NCBI RefSeq assembly: GCF_030056705.1
Contig: NZ_JASHIC010000005.1
Location: 124,001 to 188,000, forward strand
From: Flectobacillus longus
Lineage (GTDB): Bacteria; Bacteroidota; Bacteroidia; Cytophagales; Spirosomataceae
Reading direction: 5' to 3'
DNA: 64,000 nt
In this document: one piece after another, positions 19,368 to 27,783 of the stretch
Numbering within the stretch: the stretch's first letter is position 1
Layout: each line of letters starts with the position of its first letter
The notes under the pieces: model-generated
Database searches by the model: none
The model's input: the letters and a program-made list of their open reading frames with translations, nothing else
What the model was told of the DNA's origin: nothing
Program-made: the position numbers and the translations under genes

Positions 19368-19382
19368 TATTACGAGTTTGAG

Positions 19383-19449
19383 AAAGTGAATAAATGTGTG
19401 AATGATTTAGTTTTTTCAAATTTACTAACCACACATTCACAAGTCACTA
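19383..19449. repeat. Imperfect palindromic element between sufS and sufE
   Basis: AGTGAATAAATGTGTGAATG pairs imperfectly with the ACACATTCACAAGTCACT stretch, with TTTAGT and ACTAA inside. It resembles the other palindromic repeats of this window in style but not in exact sequence. Confidence 0.45.
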
Positions 19450-19465
19450 AATGAAATAAAAATCA

Positions 19466-19882
19466 ATGACAATCAACGAGATACAAGACGAAATTATCGA
19501 AGAGTTTGCTTTATTTGATGATTGGGCAGATAAATACGAGTATATTATTGACATGGGAAAAAAGCTGAAAGGCTTGCCCGAAGACCAAAAAACAGAAGAT
19601 AATATTATCAAGGGGTGCCAAAGTAGAGTGTGGTTAAATGCTCATAAAGATGGCGAAAACTTGGTATTTGAAGCTGATTCTGAAGCAGTAATTGTAAAAG
19701 GATTAGTGAGTATGTTGATTAGAGTGTTGTCGGGTCATTCTCCTAAAGAAATCGCAGAGTCAGAACTTTATTTCATTGACCAAATCGGTATGAGTCAGCA
19801 TTTAGCTCAAACACGTTCAAATGGTTTGGTATCGATGGTAAAGCAAATGAAAAATTACGCTATCGCTTATCAATTAGTGTAA
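19466..19882 (+). CDS. sufE: SufE, sulfur acceptor protein
   Basis: The 138-residue protein is of standard SufE length, with the acceptor cysteine C51 in IIKGCQSRVWL. SufE takes the persulfide from SufS and passes it to the SufB scaffold. The frame begins MTINEIQDEIIEEFALFDDW, a normal SufE start. It lies between sufS and the DUF59 gene (64-base gap) and is transcribed in the same direction, consistent with a single suf transcription unit. Confidence 0.95.
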   Translation: MTINEIQDEIIEEFALFDDWADKYEYIIDMGKKLKGLPEDQKTEDNIIKGCQSRVWLNAHKDGENLVFEADSEAVIVKGLVSMLIRVLSGHSPKEIAESELYFIDQIGMSQHLAQTRSNGLVSMVKQMKNYAIAYQLV

Positions 19883-19946
19883 GAAAAAGATATTAAAGAA
19901 ATAGACTATCTTTTTATAAACCACTTAACAAGTTTTTTACAAAACA

Positions 19947-20258
19947 ATGACTGAGGAAGAATTAAAAGAAGAAGTTATTGGGGCGCTTAAAAAGGTATAT
20001 GACCCCGAAATTCCTGTAGATGTATATGAGTTGGGGTTGATTTATGACATTAAGGTTTTTCCCGTAAACAACATCTACATTCTCATGACTTTGACGTCGC
20101 CTTCTTGCCCATCAGCAGAGCAAATTCCTGTTGAAATCGAGCAAAAAGTTAGAGAAATTGAGGGTGTTTCTGACGTAAGTGTTGAGCTTACTTTTGATCC
20201 ACCATATTCACAAGATATGATGTCAGAAGTGGCAAAGCTTGAGTTAGGGTTTATGTAG
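19947..20258 (+). CDS. SufT-like DUF59 (MIP18 family) protein
   Basis: The 103-residue DUF59 protein has the two family motifs: VYDPEIPVDVYELGLIYDI and LTSPSCPSAEQIP, the latter with the conserved cysteine. Members of this family (SufT, PaaD-like, eukaryotic MIP18) help deliver or mature Fe-S clusters. Its place after sufE is standard in Bacteroidota. A small hairpin (ATAGGCT, ATA, AGCCTAT at 20275-20291) follows the stop codon closely. It might be one of the interspersed repeats. Confidence 0.92.
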   Translation: MTEEELKEEVIGALKKVYDPEIPVDVYELGLIYDIKVFPVNNIYILMTLTSPSCPSAEQIPVEIEQKVREIEGVSDVSVELTFDPPYSQDMMSEVAKLELGFM

Positions 20259-20357
20259 TCGATGGCTTTGGGCAATAGGCTATAAGCCTATAAATCATTG
20301 CTTAACTACTTTTGTATTAAAGAAATTCCAAATTTTTAAATTTGTTTATAAGTAATT

Positions 20358-20771
20358 ATGTATCCAGAACATTTAGTGGCTCCAATGAGAGCTGATATCG
20401 TAGAAGGTGGTTTCAAAGAATTGAAATCAGCAGGTGAAGTAGATTCAGTAATGACAGAAAAAGGCACTACGTTAGTGTTTATCAACTCAGTTTGTGGTTG
20501 TTCTGCTCGTACTGCTCGTCCAGGCGTGAAAGAAGCAGTTTGGAATGCTGCTAAAAAACCAGATCATTTGTACACAGTTTTCGCAGGTGTTGACCAAGAT
20601 GCTACGGCTAAAGTACGTGAGTACTCATTGCCTTACGCTCCATCATCTCCATCAATTGCGCTTTTCAAAGATGGTGATTTAGTTCATTTTGTTGAGCGTC
20701 ACCATATCGAAGGTCGTTCGGCTGAAATGATTGCTGCACACCTTGAAATGGTATTCGAAGAGTTTTGTTAA
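20358..20771 (+). CDS. BrxA/BrxB family bacilliredoxin
   Basis: The 137-residue protein has the CGC active site of the YphP/YqiW family (C46 and C48 in NSVCGCSA). These proteins remove bacillithiol from oxidised protein cysteines in the cytoplasm. The rest of the sequence (TARPGVKEAVWNA, then VHFVERHHIEGRSAEMIA) fits the family over its whole length. It is the last gene of the suf run and ends 18 bases before a strong terminator. Together with the YtxJ protein at 59894 it implies a bacillithiol-based thiol system. Confidence 0.95.
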   Translation: MYPEHLVAPMRADIVEGGFKELKSAGEVDSVMTEKGTTLVFINSVCGCSARTARPGVKEAVWNAAKKPDHLYTVFAGVDQDATAKVREYSLPYAPSSPSIALFKDGDLVHFVERHHIEGRSAEMIAAHLEMVFEEFC

Positions 20772-20789
20772 TAGGTGATTAGCCAAAAT

Positions 20790-20824
20790 AAAAAATCCCC
20801 AAAGTCTGACTTTGGGGATTTTTT
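20790..20824 (+). terminator. Terminator of the suf locus
   Basis: A stem of about 16 bases (AAAAATCCCCAAAGT and complement) with a CTG loop; the right arm ends in a run of T. A textbook intrinsic terminator 18 bases after the bacilliredoxin stop. Confidence 0.9.
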
Positions 20825-21090
20825 GTTGAGAGCATGTTTAAATATTATAAGCCATTAAAAGTGAAAAGGTTTGCATTGACACTTATGAAATCCTATTGTT
20901 TGAGCCGTAGGCGAGGTGGGTCGCCACTCCGATTAGGATTTCTTGACTTTCTTTTGCGGCCGCCGCTGCGGTTACTTTTCTTGTGTTAGACGGGCACGCC
21001 CAGTGAAGAAAAGTAAGGAGTGTCGAGTGGAAATTTTGTTTTTTCAGCAAATGCCAAATTAAAATTTTCAACATACCCAGCAAAAGAATT
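20825..21090. repeat. GC-rich intergenic island with inverted repeat
   Basis: Bases 20925-21030 are far richer in G+C than their surroundings and include GCGGCCGCCGCTGCGG. An 11-base perfect inverted repeat, TTACTTTTCTT (20972-20982) and AAGAAAAGTAA (21006-21016), flanks a GC-rich spacer. A 76-codon minus-strand frame crosses it but shows no protein features. I read the island as an interspersed non-coding repeat. Confidence 0.5.
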
Positions 21091-22494
21091 TTACTTTTTC
21101 TGATATTGCTCAATAATTCGATAAATCGCTTTTTGAGTTTCTAAATTTTTGAAATATTCAAACATAATTTCATGACCATCAAAGTTTAGAATCAGTCCTG
21201 TTTCCAAGTAATTAAAAGCCTCTCTATATTTTCCTGCCTTAATCAAATAAATCGAAGCTCGATAATACAATTCTGATTCTTCTGGTAATTCGTCGATAGC
21301 ACTCAACATCAAGTTGGCGGCATCGTCATAATTGCCTTGTTCATGATTCAATACCGACCATTTAATCCAAGCTTCGGTATTTTGTGGGTCTAACTCAGCA
21401 GCTTTTTGGTAAGCTTCTAAAGCAGATACTAAACTTCCCAAATTGGCTTCGGCGTCTGCCAATGCCAACCAATAATAAGTATTGTGTTTGTTGAGCTCAA
21501 GTGCTTTTTTAAGAAAATGAATGGCTTCAAACCATTTCTTTTTCTCGCACAAACAAATACCCACGCCAAAATAGCCATCATCCCAAAGAGGGTCTAATTT
21601 AATAGACTCTTTGTAATAGTGCATTGCTTCATCAAAGCGTTCTTGTCGCTCGATACTTGCTCCAAGGCAGCAATACACCTCTGGGCTTTTTTCTTCATGC
21701 TCTAAACAATAACGATAACATTCTTCAGCTTTATTCCAATTGACTAAATTCATGTAGGCATTTCCCAAATTGAAATAAGCAGAAGCAAAATCGTCCTGAA
21801 TTGCTACGGCATATTCGTAGGCATTGGCTGCCTCTTCAAATCGCCCTAACTTAGAATAGGCAATACCGATATTATACCAAGCATTCTGAGAATAAGGGTC
21901 ATTGTCAATAAAGCTTTCGTAGTAAGGAAGGCTTTCTTCTAGCTTACCAGTTATTTCTAAGCTATTGGCAAGCTCATACAGCGCATTTTCGTTATTAGGA
22001 TTTACTTCAATAGCCTGTTTGAAAGCCGCTACCGCATTGTGATGGCGCTCCCAACTCTGGTACGCCAAGCCAATATGATAATACACTTCATCTTTATCCT
22101 CTGCATTTTCGAGGGTTTCAGTCAGGATTTCAATGGCAGCTTGATAGTCGCCTTTGAGACTGTAAATAGTTCCTTTTAAAAAAGTAATATCGTTGTCGGA
22201 TGGATTGAATAACTCGGCACGAGCCAAAATTTCTAGGGCTTCATCATACTCACCAAGGCTGGAACTGAGTTCGGCTTTACATAGCATCAACTCAACCGAA
22301 TAAGGATATTGCTCAAGTGCGATTTCGCAAGCTTGAGAAGCCTCTTCGAATTTTCCTTCCTCCATATAATGCTCTACAATTTGCTCAAAAGTATCTAAGT
22401 CGAAAAAAGAGCTCTCGGCACGTTTTAACATAGATTCAAAACGTTTTACCGATTGGAGAACATCTTCATGACGGTCTTCAAAGTCTTGTTCCAT
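21091..22494 (-). CDS. TPR repeat protein
   Basis: The open frame could begin at 22557, but MEQDFEDRHEDVLQ from the ATG at 22494 is the more natural start (467 residues). Nearly the whole protein consists of tetratricopeptide repeats, about 11-12 of them (for example AWYNIGIAYSKLGRFEEAAN and AYFNLGNAYMNLVNWNKAEE). There is no signal peptide, so it is probably cytoplasmic. TPR domains form a solenoid that binds other proteins; no partner is suggested by the neighbours. It is acidic and helical throughout, with no catalytic domain. Confidence 0.88.
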   Translation of the reverse strand: MEQDFEDRHEDVLQSVKRFESMLKRAESSFFDLDTFEQIVEHYMEEGKFEEASQACEIALEQYPYSVELMLCKAELSSSLGEYDEALEILARAELFNPSDNDITFLKGTIYSLKGDYQAAIEILTETLENAEDKDEVYYHIGLAYQSWERHHNAVAAFKQAIEVNPNNENALYELANSLEITGKLEESLPYYESFIDNDPYSQNAWYNIGIAYSKLGRFEEAANAYEYAVAIQDDFASAYFNLGNAYMNLVNWNKAEECYRYCLEHEEKSPEVYCCLGASIERQERFDEAMHYYKESIKLDPLWDDGYFGVGICLCEKKKWFEAIHFLKKALELNKHNTYYWLALADAEANLGSLVSALEAYQKAAELDPQNTEAWIKWSVLNHEQGNYDDAANLMLSAIDELPEESELYYRASIYLIKAGKYREAFNYLETGLILNFDGHEIMFEYFKNLETQKAIYRIIEQYQKK

Positions 22495-22821
22495 AATGGT
22501 TCTAATTGGATAAGATACAATTAATACGAGGTGAAATAACGTTTTTGAATCTAACAATTTCTCAAAGCTAGAAATTGCAAGAGGTTATTAATAGGGGAAC
22601 AATCTTCCTCAATTATTTTTTACAAAACGACTTATTGCTAAGATAAGATTTTATTTTCAAAATCGCAAACGAGATTGCTGCCGAAAACCTGTCTTAAATA
22701 GCTCGAAATAGTTTTGTATTTTTCTAATATGAATCTGGTTTTTGTTGTCCTGTTTCTCTACTTAATTGTTTGATTGAAAGTTGATTAGTATATGAATAAT
22801 GGCAAGAGTAATTAGTCTTAT
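22495..22821. other. Intergenic region upstream of the TPR gene, 327 bases
   Basis: AT-rich, with no repeat or hairpin that stands out. CAAAGCTA at 22563-22570 reads TAGCTTTG on the minus strand, a match to the TAnnTTTG box, and could serve the TPR gene. No matching -33 box is seen. Confidence 0.35.
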
Positions 22822-23274
22822 TTACGCCTTATCTAACAAACGACGGTGATAGTTGATTTGACCGAGGTGATAGGTAAGGTGAGTGGTAAGATGAATCAAT
22901 AAATAGCCTGTTGATGTTTTTTGTTCGAACACTAATTGAGGATATATTTCCTCCAAAGCCTCTTCTGGTAGAGTATTGAGACTTTCTTTTATCACGTCGA
23001 GTGTGTCACTGATTTTGCCGACGAGCTCTTTTTTGGACAAACCTGTCTGAGAAAACTCCAAAGGGCGGTTTCTTATATATCCAGTTTTACCGATTTCTGC
23101 ACCGATGTAGGTATTCAAATTGCCTACTAAATGAAGAACCAAATTCCCTGCGGAGTTATTGATTTCAGGAACAATTGTCCAGATATTTTCTTCCTCAGAA
23201 TATTGGACAATTTCAGCTTTGAGTTTTTGTAAATCTCGCTCAAATAGTTGTATCAAATTGGGTATTACGTTCAT
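22822..23274 (-). CDS. DinB-like (DUF1572) protein
   Basis: The 150-residue four-helix protein of the DinB/DUF1572 type has the expected metal-ligand histidines: one in NLVLHLVGNLN and others in LLIHLTTHLTYHLGQINYHR. DinB-fold proteins bind a divalent metal, and several are thiol transferases, including bacillithiol S-transferases. Because this genome also encodes bacillithiol-linked redox proteins, a role of that kind is possible but unproven. The gene is 77 bases upstream of nothing in its own direction except the distant TPR gene, and follows the epimerase gene in the same direction by 77 bases. Confidence 0.85.
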   Translation of the reverse strand: MNVIPNLIQLFERDLQKLKAEIVQYSEEENIWTIVPEINNSAGNLVLHLVGNLNTYIGAEIGKTGYIRNRPLEFSQTGLSKKELVGKISDTLDVIKESLNTLPEEALEEIYPQLVFEQKTSTGYLLIHLTTHLTYHLGQINYHRRLLDKA

Positions 23275-23351
23275 GGTTCGGGACTTGATTCTTGAGGAAA
23301 TGGTTCAAAAAATAGGCAACTTCAATGGATGATAAACAGATATTTTTTTGA

Positions 23352-24350
23352 TTAGAGCTGCTTCTTTGATAAATTTTGAGTCACTCTAGCAATAGTTTCC
23401 TCAAAACTTCTGAAGTCACAATTAAGTTGTTTTTTGATTTTGGCATTATCAAAATAAAAATTGAACTTGGAAGAGCGAGCCGTTTCTTTGGTCAAAATGG
23501 GTGTACTTCCTGTAAACCAACTTCTGATTGCTTCGATTCTCCAAAGTATTTCTGACATGGTTTCTGAAACAATTTTATTTGGCGCTTTTTTGCCCAAAGC
23601 ATTTGCAATTTGTGCGAAGAAATTTTGGTATGGAATAACGCCTGCATTCAAAATAAATCTTTCGCCAGCAATATCAGAAGTGGCTAATTGATAAACACAT
23701 GCTGAAAGGTCTAAGATATCGATATAGTTGATTGTGCCTTTGGGGTAATAAGTAGGTTCGCCAGCGGCATATTTAAAAAGTTGTGTTGAACTTTTGTTCC
23801 AGTCGGCCTCGCCCAAAATGACTGATGGATTCACAATCACAGCATTGAGCCCTTCTGCCACGCCACGCCACACTTCCATTTCGGCCAGATACTTGCTTTT
23901 GGCGTAGGTAGAATTGAGCGGGTCTTCTTCCCAAGTAGATTTTTCGTTGAGTATTACTTGCTGTCCCTGTACATATTCTTGAGGCAATTTGCGCCCCAAA
24001 GCAGCTACAGAGCTAATAAAGCACATTTTGTGAACAGCAGCATCCAAACAAGCATTAACCACATTGGCAGTACCTTCAATGTTGACTTTGTTCATCAGTT
24101 CTGCATCTTTAGGAGCAAAAGAAACCACTGCTGCGGCATGCACAACGATATCGATACCTACTAAAGCTTTTTCTAATGACAAAACATCCAGAACATCTCC
24201 CTCAATCCAATGAATTTGAGCTTGAATATCAGCCACCAGCGACAAATCACTACTGGCTCGGCGAAGTCCTGCCACTTGGTGTCCTTTGTCCAAAAATTGC
24301 TTGGCAACAAAGCTTCCAACTAATCCTGTAATACCTGTTATTAATACCAT
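23352..24350 (-). CDS. NAD-dependent epimerase/dehydratase family protein
   Basis: The frame is open to 24479, but MVLITGITGLVGSFVAKQFL from the ATG at 24350 is the normal start of the family (332 residues) and leaves room for the divergent Ppx gene's promoter. It is a short-chain dehydrogenase of the extended type: the GxxGxxG nucleotide-binding motif (GITGLVG) is followed by VVHAAAVVSF and the catalytic YAKSK motif (STYAKSKYLAE). The substrate is unknown; family members act on nucleotide sugars, flavonoid-like ketones or sterol-like compounds. It may be co-transcribed with the DinB gene 77 bases downstream. Confidence 0.88.
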   Translation of the reverse strand: MVLITGITGLVGSFVAKQFLDKGHQVAGLRRASSDLSLVADIQAQIHWIEGDVLDVLSLEKALVGIDIVVHAAAVVSFAPKDAELMNKVNIEGTANVVNACLDAAVHKMCFISSVAALGRKLPQEYVQGQQVILNEKSTWEEDPLNSTYAKSKYLAEMEVWRGVAEGLNAVIVNPSVILGEADWNKSSTQLFKYAAGEPTYYPKGTINYIDILDLSACVYQLATSDIAGERFILNAGVIPYQNFFAQIANALGKKAPNKIVSETMSEILWRIEAIRSWFTGSTPILTKETARSSKFNFYFDNAKIKKQLNCDFRSFEETIARVTQNLSKKQL

Positions 24351-24477
24351 ACTGTAAAGATAACCTAAGAGTTTTTTACAGACAAAGAACACGAAGTTTT
24401 TCGGTGAAAGTTCGTTTGTAGGAGAAGAATCCTGTTTCTTTGTAATTCTCTCTGATGGGAAAACAGCGATAGCAAAC

Positions 24478-25407
24478 ATGAAAAAAGCAATTATTGATTT
24501 AGGAACAAATACTTTTCAACTTTTGGTAGTTGAACAAGAAGGACAAGATTTTCAGATTATTCATGAAGATAGTTATGCTGCCAAAATTGGACAGGGTGGT
24601 ATTTCGAAAGGCATCATCACCCAAGAAGGAATAGAACGTGCTATTATAGGGTTAAATTATTTTAAAACTATTTTAGAAAAAGAAGGAGTAACACTTGCTA
24701 ACGTAAAAGCAATGGCTACCAGTGCGGTACGGAATGCGTCTAATGGTCAGGATTTTTGTGACAAAATTGCAGAGGTCACAGGCATTAGTATCCAAGTCAT
24801 TTCGGGCGATGAAGAAGCAGGTTTGATTTATGAAGGAGTTAGGCTAGGAACGCAAATCGGACGAACACCATCGATGATTATCGATATTGGCGGAGGTAGT
24901 GTCGAGTTTATTATTTGTGATGCAACCAAGGTGTATTGGAAACAAAGTTTTGAAATAGGTGGTCAGCGTTTGATGGACCAATTTATGAATACCGATCCCA
25001 TTTCACCCCGCTCGGTAGGCTTAATGCGTGATTATTTGGAAGATGCCCTTTTGCCATTGACCAATGCTGTTCACCAATATGCTCCCGAATGTATCATTGG
25101 CTCGGCAGGGTCATTTGAGACATTAGTGGATATGTACTGGCACCAACTTCATGGCGATTGGCCGCCCCGCGAGCAAGTGAGTTTTGAGCTACCAATGGAA
25201 TCATTCAAAACATCTTTTTTAGCCTTAGTGTCTCAAGATAGAGAAAAACGAATGCAAATTCCAGGGATGATAGAGTTACGTGTAGATATGATTGTAGTGG
25301 GTGTTTGCTTAATAGATTTCATTTTGAAAAGATATGATATTCAGCAAATTAAGGTTTCGACTTATGCTTTAAAAGAAGGTGTTTTGGCCAAATTGCTAAA
25401 TCAGTAG
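24478..25407 (+). CDS. Ppx/GppA family phosphatase
   Basis: The 309-residue protein of the actin/hsp70-like ASKHA fold opens AIIDLGTNTFQLLVV, the phosphate-1 motif, and has the second phosphate motif IDIGGGSVEF. Ppx/GppA enzymes hydrolyse polyphosphate or pppGpp, linking phosphate storage to the stringent response. The length corresponds to the short form without the C-terminal HD domain, so exopolyphosphatase is more likely than a full GppA. It is divergent from the epimerase, with a 127-base gap. Confidence 0.9.
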   Translation: MKKAIIDLGTNTFQLLVVEQEGQDFQIIHEDSYAAKIGQGGISKGIITQEGIERAIIGLNYFKTILEKEGVTLANVKAMATSAVRNASNGQDFCDKIAEVTGISIQVISGDEEAGLIYEGVRLGTQIGRTPSMIIDIGGGSVEFIICDATKVYWKQSFEIGGQRLMDQFMNTDPISPRSVGLMRDYLEDALLPLTNAVHQYAPECIIGSAGSFETLVDMYWHQLHGDWPPREQVSFELPMESFKTSFLALVSQDREKRMQIPGMIELRVDMIVVGVCLIDFILKRYDIQQIKVSTYALKEGVLAKLLNQ

Positions 25408-25767
25408 ATTACAAACTACTTGAATACTACAAATAAATTATTGAGTCGTTTTTTCATTTTTATCAAACGGTAAACATTAAGTCATTTTTCTGTACTATTT
25501 TAGTAGGATAAAGGATTTTGTGCGTCGTACTTGTATATGTAACCTCATACCCTACAGTACAGCAACTGGCTTTTTTTTGGCTGAATTATATCATATTACT
25601 TAAAATTTTTCGTTAAACTTGTTGAAAATTTAGTTTGTACAAGTAAGTACTCGTGCGACAATCGCAATAATTTTCAACCAAGGTAACTCAATAATTAATC
25701 AATTTCCTACAAATCAAAATAGCAGTATTTTTCAATTGAGGAAATACGCTTTTACCTGTAAAAACTT
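25408..25767. other. Intergenic region upstream of exbB, 360 bases
   Basis: AT-rich, with no clear repeat. TAGTTTG near 25632 resembles, but does not fully match, the TAnnTTTG box. The promoter of the ExbB/ExbD pair should lie here. No terminator for the Ppx gene is obvious. Confidence 0.35.
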
Positions 25768-26481
25768 ATGACTACTCTTCTAAGTATCTTATTACAGACA
25801 ACTACTTTTGAACCCGACACAACATCGACTACCGTAACAACTGTTACCAAAGTGGGAGAAGATTTAAACTTATTTGGCCTTTTGGAAAAAGGAGGATGGG
25901 TAATGGTTCCTATTTTTGTTTTGTTCTTTATTGCTCTTTTCTTGTTTATCGAGAGATACAGATATATCAGTAAAACATCAAGATTGGACAATACATTTTT
26001 GTTTTCAATCAAGGAAATGCTTTTTGCTGGTAATATCCAAGGAGCAATTAACTACTGTAAAACGTCACCTTTCCCGATTGCTCGCTTGTTAGAAAAAGGC
26101 TTGAATCGTATTGGCTCACCTATGCGTGACATCGAAAATGCCATTGAAAATTCGGCTCGTGTTGAGATTTACAACATGGAGAAAAACTTAGGTATTTTGT
26201 CTGCTATTGCCAAAATTGCTCCAATGTTTGGTTTCTTGGGTACAGTTTCGGGTATGATTCGTACTTTCCACAATATTTCGGTAGCCAACAAAATCGACAT
26301 TAGTACGATTGCGAGTGGTATTTATGAAAAAATGGTGACTTCGGCAACAGGTTTGATGGTGGGTATCATTGCGTATTTCTTTTATACCATCTTGACAACG
26401 ATGATTGACCGTACTGTAAATAAAATGGAAGTTACAGCTATTGACTTCTTGGATATTCTTCACAAACCAGCTTCTAAGTAA
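25768..26481 (+). CDS. MotA/TolQ/ExbB proton channel protein
   Basis: The 237-residue inner-membrane protein has three predicted transmembrane segments: one near residues 45-65 (VMVPIFVLFFIALFLFI) and two in the C-terminal half flanking SGIYEKMVTSATGLMVGI. The segment KIAPMFGFLGTVSGMI is the conserved MotA/TolQ/ExbB motif. With its partner ExbD, encoded 25 bases downstream, it forms a proton-driven motor that energises TonB-type outer-membrane transport or Tol-type envelope work. No tonB or porin gene lies adjacent, so which of these systems it serves is open. Confidence 0.92.
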   Translation: MTTLLSILLQTTTFEPDTTSTTVTTVTKVGEDLNLFGLLEKGGWVMVPIFVLFFIALFLFIERYRYISKTSRLDNTFLFSIKEMLFAGNIQGAINYCKTSPFPIARLLEKGLNRIGSPMRDIENAIENSARVEIYNMEKNLGILSAIAKIAPMFGFLGTVSGMIRTFHNISVANKIDISTIASGIYEKMVTSATGLMVGIIAYFFYTILTTMIDRTVNKMEVTAIDFLDILHKPASK

Positions 26482-26506
26482 TAGAGCTCTCTAATTTGAA
26501 GTAAAT

Positions 26507-26905
26507 ATGAATATTAGAAAAAGAGCTAGAGAACAATCTGAAGTAGAAACAGGAGCCTTGGCGGATATCCTGTTCTTCTTGATGATGTTTTTCTTGATGA
26601 TATCAACCTTGGCAAGCCCAGATGCTATTAAGCTTCTTTTGCCAGAATCAAGCTCGGCAGAACAAACGGCTACTAAAGAGAATATTCGTTTGACTGTAGA
26701 CGAGCAAGACCAATATTTTGTAGATGATAATCCTGTGCCTGTTGAACAGCTTGAGACTTATTTGGCTGAACAAGCTAAAGCTAAGAATTCTGAAACAGTA
26801 GTTTTACGTATTTCAAAGGACCGTACTGTACAGGAATTAGCCAAGATTTATGATGTAGTTGCCAAGTTAAATTTGGCACTGGTTATGGCTACCGAAAAGC
26901 AATAA
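26507..26905 (+). CDS. ExbD/TolR biopolymer transport protein
   Basis: The 132-residue protein has one N-terminal transmembrane helix (ILFFLMMFFLMISTLASP) preceded by the LADILF segment, which holds the proton-pathway aspartate of ExbD/TolR, and a periplasmic C-terminal domain. It pairs with the upstream ExbB-like protein. It is slightly short for ExbD but has all the expected parts. A terminator follows 15 bases after the stop, so the two genes form a complete two-gene operon. Confidence 0.92.
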   Translation: MNIRKRAREQSEVETGALADILFFLMMFFLMISTLASPDAIKLLLPESSSAEQTATKENIRLTVDEQDQYFVDDNPVPVEQLETYLAEQAKAKNSETVVLRISKDRTVQELAKIYDVVAKLNLALVMATEKQ

Positions 26906-26920
26906 GGATAATTACTCGTA

Positions 26921-26954
26921 AAATAGCCGTTACGAAAGTGACGGCTATTTTTTT
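26921..26954 (+). terminator. Terminator of the exbB-exbD operon
   Basis: Stem AAATAGCCGT with its complement, a 10-base loop that can pair further, then a run of T. Confidence 0.85.
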
Positions 26955-27111
26955 TGCCTTGAAAATATCTATTAATTTCACACCTACAAAAGCTTAGAAG
27001 AGATTCTACCTTAGTTCTTAGGCTAATCTGCAGAATGATTAGCTTACGTTGTTTCTATATGTCTTTGCTGTTGTTTTCTTTTGAAATAAAATCAATAAAT
27101 AAAATATACGT

Positions 27112-27783
27112 ATGTTTTTGATGGGTGATTGGGAAATTCTCTGGAACCATATTGTTCATAATGAAGATTTGGTGAAGCTCATTGCTTCGGCCTTAGTGGG
27201 TGCAATCATTGGGGGCGAACGAGAGTACCATAGCAAATCCGCAGGATTACGGACTTTTACACTTATTGCGATTGGGTCTACTATCTTTACGATTCTCTCA
27301 GAAAAAGTAGGAATGGGTGCTTCTCCAGATAGAATTTCTGCTAATATCGTAACTGGAGTAGGTTTTTTAGGAGCAGGGATCATCTTCAAAGTTGACGATC
27401 GGGTAAAAGGCTTAACTACTGCTGCAATTATTTGGGTTACGGCATCGTTGGGGATGGCTATTGGCGATGGACATATTTTGCTTTCCTTTTTTGGAGCTAT
27501 TATGGTGTTTATGATTTTACAGTTTTTTATCATATTGGAACGTTGGATTCACAAGTATGGCGAAACTCGTAATTATAAAATCGTCGTTAAAAAAGGTGAT
27601 GAAGGCTTTTTGAAAATGGATGAAATTTTCAGACAATTTAACATGCAAGCTAAAAAAGGTAAGCAAATTTATAAAGAAGATACTATTACTTGTTTTTGGT
27701 CGGTACGAGGCAAAACCTCTAAACATGAGCGATTAGCTAAGAAGCTTATTGCAGAGCCTCATGTGATAGAGTTAGAGTTTTGA
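27112..27783 (+). CDS. MgtC/SapB family membrane protein
   Basis: The 223-residue membrane protein has the MgtC signature region IGGEREYHSKSAGLRTFTLIAIG, in which the arginine and glutamate are conserved, and about four N-terminal membrane helices (LIASALVGAIIGG; TGVGFLGAGIIF; TAAIIWVTASLGMAIG; ILLSFFGAIMVFMILQFF). A soluble C-terminal region of about 75 residues follows. MgtC proteins affect magnesium homeostasis and, in pathogens, ATP synthase control. The first ATG is at 27112; a second in-frame ATG at 27121 is possible. A small hairpin (GCTAATC/GATTAGC, near 27022-27043) lies upstream of it. Confidence 0.9.
   Translation: MFLMGDWEILWNHIVHNEDLVKLIASALVGAIIGGEREYHSKSAGLRTFTLIAIGSTIFTILSEKVGMGASPDRISANIVTGVGFLGAGIIFKVDDRVKGLTTAAIIWVTASLGMAIGDGHILLSFFGAIMVFMILQFFIILERWIHKYGETRNYKIVVKKGDEGFLKMDEIFRQFNMQAKKGKQIYKEDTITCFWSVRGKTSKHERLAKKLIAEPHVIELEF

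Noticed and set aside
20883..21113. 76-codon minus-strand open frame over the GC-rich island
   Set aside because: Its composition follows the repeat-like island, it overlaps the 3' end of the TPR gene, and no protein feature is visible.
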